From Verrucosispora sp. WMMD573 (GTDB taxonomy: Bacteria; Actinomycetota; Actinomycetes; Mycobacteriales; Micromonosporaceae): 64,000 nucleotides of DNA. Where the stretch lies: NCBI RefSeq assembly GCF_027497175.1, contig NZ_CP114901.1, positions 6,076,001 to 6,140,000 on the forward strand, read 5' to 3'. The notes under the pieces were generated by a model. The model ran no database searches. It was not told the origin of the DNA and was given only the letters and a program-made list of their open reading frames with translations. The translations under genes and the position numbers were made by a program. Positions 60,970 to 64,000 of the stretch are shown piece by piece. The stretch's first letter is position 1. The number at the start of each line of letters is the position of its first letter.

Positions 60970-61986
60970 GTGCTGCACGTCGACCCGATCACGTTGGCCG
61001 CTCCGACCGCGCCGCTGCTCACCACGGCCGTGACGGGCTCGGCCGTGACGGGCTCGGCCGGGACCGAGGTGACGACCAGTGCCCTGACGGTGGCGGCCGA
61101 GTCGACGCCGCCGCCGTTCTCCGTCACCGCCGTGTTCACCGAGGCGCGGCTGGACAGCTGGCTCGCCGTCGGCCTGGTCCTCGCCGCCGGTCTCTACCTC
61201 TACGGGGTGTACCGGCTGCGGTTGCGCGGCGACCGCTGGCCGGTCGCCCGGACCATCTTCTTCCTCGGCCCCGGCCTCGGCGGCATCGCCTCGGTGACGG
61301 TCACCGGGCTGGAGACATACGACACCGCGCTGCTGTCGGTGCACATGGTGCAGCACATGGTGCTGTCCATGGTCTCGCCGATCTTCCTGGCGCTGGGCGC
61401 GCCGGTGACCCTGGCCCTGCGTACCCTGCCGACCGGCCCGCGCAAGCGACTGCTCGCGGTGGTGCACAGCCGGATCGCCCGGATCTACACCTTCCCGCTG
61501 GTGGCGTTCGCCATCTTCGTGGTGAACCCGTTCGCGCTCTACTTCACCGACCTGTACCGCTACACGCTGGAGCACGCCTGGGCGCACGAGGTGGTGCACG
61601 CGCACTTCATCATGACCGGCTGCGTCTTCTTCTGGCCGCTGCTCGGCCTGGACCCGCTGCCGGGACGCTGGCCGTACCCGGGGCGGGCGCTGCTGATGCT
61701 GCTGTCGGTGCCGTTCCACACCGTGCTCGGGCTGACGATCATGCAGAGCACCACCCTCTTCGCCGGCGACTGGTACCCCTCGCTCGGGCTGACCTGGGCC
61801 GACCCGTGGGAGGACCAGGTGCTCGCCGGCGGCATCCTGTGGGCCGGTGGCGAGTTCGTCAGCGTGACGATGCTCGCAGTCCTGGTGGTGCAGTGGATGC
61901 GCCAGGCCGAGCGGGAGGCCCGCCGGATCGACCGCGAGCTGGACCGCCAGGAGGCCCGCCGCCGAGCGGCGGAAACCACTGCCTGA
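60970..61986 (+). CDS. CtaG-type cytochrome c oxidase assembly protein
   Basis: A 338-aa membrane protein of the caa3-type CtaG family. About seven helices start near residue 58. MVQHMVLSMVSPIFLALGAPVTLALR (~120-146) has the conserved His/Met cluster, and HAHFIMTGCVFFWPLLGLDPLP (~213) another. Family role: copper insertion or assembly of the Cu-A/oxidase. The N-terminus has a small duplicated segment (VTGSAVTGSA; 15-bp direct repeat near 61025-61055). The GTG start is 7 nt after TAGGCT. Divergent from ctaE, consistent with a shared oxidase function. Confidence 0.9.
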   Translation: MLHVDPITLAAPTAPLLTTAVTGSAVTGSAGTEVTTSALTVAAESTPPPFSVTAVFTEARLDSWLAVGLVLAAGLYLYGVYRLRLRGDRWPVARTIFFLGPGLGGIASVTVTGLETYDTALLSVHMVQHMVLSMVSPIFLALGAPVTLALRTLPTGPRKRLLAVVHSRIARIYTFPLVAFAIFVVNPFALYFTDLYRYTLEHAWAHEVVHAHFIMTGCVFFWPLLGLDPLPGRWPYPGRALLMLLSVPFHTVLGLTIMQSTTLFAGDWYPSLGLTWADPWEDQVLAGGILWAGGEFVSVTMLAVLVVQWMRQAEREARRIDRELDRQEARRRAAETTA

Positions 61987-62082
61987 GGGCGGCCCGGCAA
62001 CCGGCCGGGGCGGCGTGTCGCGCGCACCACACCGACCGGTACGATCAGCCACGCAGCTACGAAGTGGGAGCCGTTGGAAGCC

Positions 62083-62163
62083 ATGAGCGAGCACAACGAG
62101 CGAATCAGGCTCAGTGCCATGGTGCCTCAGGACGGCACGAAGCGAAGCGGAGTGTCGGCATGA
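62083..62163 (+). CDS. 26-codon upstream ORF before the receiver-like gene
   Basis: ATG AGC GAG opens a 26-residue frame preceded by GGAAG; its TGA overlaps the next ATG (ATGA). It aligns over its full length to the upstream ORF at 45237-45320: nearly identical blocks TGAGCGAGC, CGAATCA, TGGTGCCTCA and AGCGGAG...CGGCATGA. The two gaps sum to 3 nt, so the frame is kept. It carries the SD for the downstream gene. Likely a coupling leader. Confidence 0.55.
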   Translation: MSEHNERIRLSAMVPQDGTKRSGVSA

Positions 62164-62555
62164 GCGACCGTCTGTGCACCGTCCTGCTCTACAGCGACGA
62201 CCCGCAGGTGCGGGACCGGATGCGGCTCGCCGTCGGCACCCGCCCCGCGGCCGACCTACGGGTCGAGTTCGTCGAGGCGTCCAGCTACGCCGAGTGCGTC
62301 CGACTTGTCGACGACTACGAGATCGACCTGATGCTGCTCGACGGCGAGGCGACCCCCGGCGGCGGCATCGGCATCGCCCGGCAGATCAAGGACGACCGTG
62401 ACGACGCCCCGCCGACCTGCGTGGTGATCGCCCGCGCCGCTGACCGCTGGCTGGCGTCCTTCGCCGAGGTCGACGCCACTCTGGTGCACCCGCTCGACCC
62501 GGTCACCACCGCCGCCACCGTAACCGAGCTGCTGCGCGCGGGCGCACCCGCCTGA
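62160..62555 (+). CDS. Atypical receiver-domain protein
   Basis: A 131-aa single-domain response-regulator-like protein. VLLYSDDPQVRDRM (~8-21) has the acidic pair, and IDLMLLDGEATPGGGIGIA (~57-75) the candidate phospho-Asp. CVVIARAADRW aligns with the Thr/Ser strand, but it has Ala there. VHPLDP replaces the usual K-P, so the conserved Lys is His. Phosphorylation-independent signalling is therefore possible. No output domain. It lies between oxidase assembly and trpD genes. The ATG is coupled to a short upstream ORF whose end supplies GGAG. Confidence 0.75.
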   Translation: MSDRLCTVLLYSDDPQVRDRMRLAVGTRPAADLRVEFVEASSYAECVRLVDDYEIDLMLLDGEATPGGGIGIARQIKDDRDDAPPTCVVIARAADRWLASFAEVDATLVHPLDPVTTAATVTELLRAGAPA

Positions 62556-62639
62556 CGTCCCACTCCGGCACCGCCGCGGCGCCGGGCGAGCCGGCGCCGG
62601 TCCCGTCCCACCCGTAACCGTCTGCTCGGGAGGCCCACC

Positions 62640-63686
62640 ATGGGCGATCGGACCTGGCCGCACCTGCTCACCGCGCTGCTGCGCGGCGAGGAACTATCCG
62701 CCGCCGACACCGCGTGGGCGATGGGCGAGATCATGTCGGGGTCGGCCGGACCGGCCCAGATCGCCGGCTTCGCCGTCGCGCTGCGGGCCAAGGGCGAGAC
62801 CCCGGCCGAGGTGACCGGGCTGGTCGAGGCGATGCTCAGCCGGGCCGTCCCGGTCGAGCTGCCCGAGGAGGTACGCGCCGAGGCGCTCGACGTGGTCGGC
62901 ACCGGTGGCGACCTCGCGCACACGGTCAACATCTCCACGATGACGGCGCTGGTCGTGGCCGGGGCCGGCGTACGCGTGGTCAAGCACGGCAACCGGGCCG
63001 CCTCGTCCTCCTGCGGCACCGCCGACCTGCTGGAGTTCCTCGGCATTCCACTGGATCTCGGGCCCGATCAGGTGGCCCGCTGTGTCGCCGAGGCCGGGAT
63101 CGGCTTCTGCTTCGCCGCCCGGTTCCACCCCGGCATGCGCCACGCCGGTCCGGTCCGCCGTGAGCTGGGGGTGCCGACCGCGTTCAACTTCCTCGGCCCG
63201 CTGACCAATCCGGGCCGTCCCCGCTCGGGCGCCGTCGGCTGCTTCGACGCCACGATGGCGCCGGTGATGGCGGCCGTCTTCGCGGCCCGGGGCGACTCGG
63301 TGCTGGTGATGCGCGGCGAGGATGGGCTGGACGAGTTCACCACCGCCGCCGCGACCCGGTTCTGGATCGCCCAGCACGGGGCCGTCAGGGAGACCGTGGT
63401 GGACGCGGTCGACCTTGGCGTACCCCGGGCCACCATCGCCGACCTGCGCGGCGGCGACGCGGCCCACAACGCCGACGTGGCCCGGCGTCTGCTCGCCGGC
63501 GAGCCGGGGCCGGTGCGCGACGCCGTCCTGGTCAACGCGGCGGCGGCCCTGGCCACCCAGGGGCCCCTGGACGGCGACCTGACCGACGCGCTCCGCGCCG
63601 GCCTGGGCCGCGCCGCCGAGTCGATCGACTCCGGCGCGGCCGCCCGCACCCTGGACCGCTGGATCGAGGTCGCCCGCACCGTCTGA
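62640..63686 (+). CDS. trpD: Anthranilate phosphoribosyltransferase
   Basis: A 348-aa enzyme of tryptophan synthesis that joins anthranilate and [22 protein letters not shown] (~83-100) is the PRPP/Mg loop, [19 protein letters not shown] (~113-131) the second, and [22 protein letters not shown] (~161-182) the anthranilate site. [11 protein letters not shown] and [12 protein letters not shown] follow. Length is normal. GGGAGG 6 nt before the ATG. Its place next to ctaE/qcrCAB is conserved in mycobacteria (Rv2192c) and streptomycetes. No other trp gene is visible here. Confidence 0.95.
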   Translation: MGDRTWPHLLTALLRGEELSAADTAWAMGEIMSGSAGPAQIAGFAVALRAKGETPAEVTGLVEAMLSRAVPVELPEEVRAEALDVVGTGGDLAHTVNISTMTALVVAGAGVRVVKHGNRAASSSCGTADLLEFLGIPLDLGPDQVARCVAEAGIGFCFAARFHPGMRHAGPVRRELGVPTAFNFLGPLTNPGRPRSGAVGCFDATMAPVMAAVFAARGDSVLVMRGEDGLDEFTTAAATRFWIAQHGAVRETVVDAVDLGVPRATIADLRGGDAAHNADVARRLLAGEPGPVRDAVLVNAAAALATQGPLDGDLTDALRAGLGRAAESIDSGAAARTLDRWIEVARTV

Positions 63687-63730
63687 TCCCGTCCGATGCT
63701 CGACGCGGGTATGTCGGAGTGCCGTGGGAA

Positions 63731-63746
63731 ACTACAAACGAGTAGT
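63731..63746. promoter_or_regulatory. ACTAC-N6-GTAGT inverted repeat
   Basis: Perfect 5-bp arms with a 6-nt spacer, flanked by GGAA and TTCC, about 45 bp before the zinc-ribbon gene. Possible operator for that gene. Confidence 0.35.
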
Positions 63747-63791
63747 TCCGGCGATGCCCAGCGACCGGCCGCCGAGCGGGAGGAGAGGTCC

Positions 63792-63989
63792 GTGACGGAG
63801 CGCGAGCTGCACTGCGACACCTGCGGCAGCAATCAGCCGTTCGAGACGCCGCCCTGCGTCGACGGCCACGGCGCCGACTGCCCCGAGCGGGCCTGCACCG
63901 GCTGCGGGGCGGCGATCATCACCTTCGTCCTCAGCCCACCACGCCGGTCCACCCGTCGCCGCGCGGCGGTCCGACATCGCGCCGCCTGA
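63792..63989 (+). CDS. Small zinc-ribbon-like protein
   Basis: A 65-aa protein. Cysteines are arranged as CDTCGSNQPFETPPC, then CPERACTGCG, giving C-x2-C ... C-x2-C knuckles for one zinc. The C-terminus is a basic Arg-rich tail, so nucleic-acid binding or a structural role is conceivable. Not a family I can name. The GTG at 63792 is chosen because AGGAGAGG lies 4 nt upstream and the Cys motif begins soon after; a longer in-frame start at 63696 lacks support. Confidence 0.7.
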   Translation: MTERELHCDTCGSNQPFETPPCVDGHGADCPERACTGCGAAIITFVLSPPRRSTRRRAAVRHRAA

Positions 63990-64000
63990 ACCGGCCCACC

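Overview
The window is very GC-rich, uses GTG/TTG starts freely, and packs genes in ATGA/GTGA overlaps. Gene content and order point to a high-GC actinobacterium, most likely Micromonosporaceae (Micromonospora-like). This assignment rests on protein families, codon style and conserved order, not on a database search. It appears to be chromosomal core: I see no phage, transposase, plasmid gene, CRISPR array, rRNA or tRNA.

Layout. 1-4.1 kb: end of a phytoene desaturase, a CDP-alcohol phosphatidyltransferase, metF, a small XRE-type regulator whose start region is duplicated downstream, and a polyprenyl diphosphate synthase. 4.1-10.4 kb: a DNA-binding protein of the Rv2175c type divergent from a PASTA kinase (pknL type), endonuclease IV, threonine aldolase, a five-copy 58-bp tandem repeat, and class II DAHP synthase. 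10.4-24.3 kb: an accessory stretch with a lipoprotein, secreted chitinase, glutathione peroxidase, an F420/NADP-type oxidoreductase, a glycine betaine ABC operon, a GNAT plus a GNAT stub, a DUF2203 protein, proC, phosphofructokinase, an FMN split-barrel protein, an Rv2179c-type exoribonuclease, a Crp-family regulator and a small orphan protein. 24.4-37.1 kb: a giant cyclase/ATPase, plsC-type acyltransferase, a membrane protein, otsA, an FMO/hydrolase pair, EEP hydrolase, ROK glucokinase and two small conserved proteins. 37.2-48.2 kb: fadD15-type acyl-CoA ligase, a NarL-type two-component pair, a DUF574 methyltransferase coupled to a GGDEF/EAL protein, PimB'-type mannosyltransferase, M48 protease and NYN protein. 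48.3-64 kb: a DEDDh/GIY-YIG fusion, a RelA/SpoT homologue, Nudix hydrolase, sugar nucleotidyltransferase, an ArsR-type regulator with a frameshifted MFS transporter, a stand-alone Lrp ligand-binding domain, DUF4142 protein, qcrB-qcrA-qcrC-ctaE, a CtaG-type protein, a receiver-like protein, trpD and a zinc-ribbon protein.

The backbone runs in the order of the Mycobacterium tuberculosis block Rv2172c-Rv2196 (metF, idsA2, Rv2175c, pknL, aroG, Rv2179c, plsC, TB16.3, fadD15, pimB', Rv2191, trpD, ctaE, qcrCAB), recalled from general knowledge. Lineage-specific genes are inserted between these anchors.

The most unusual signals are regulatory or structural. A short upstream-ORF/Shine-Dalgarno cassette occurs before two unrelated genes and couples to each by ATGA. 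A 58-bp cassette with its own SD and start is tandemly amplified before the threonine aldolase gene. TANNNT boxes sit 6-8 nt from many start codons, suggesting leaderless transcripts. Several promoter/operator palindromes and long-armed palindromic terminators are also visible.
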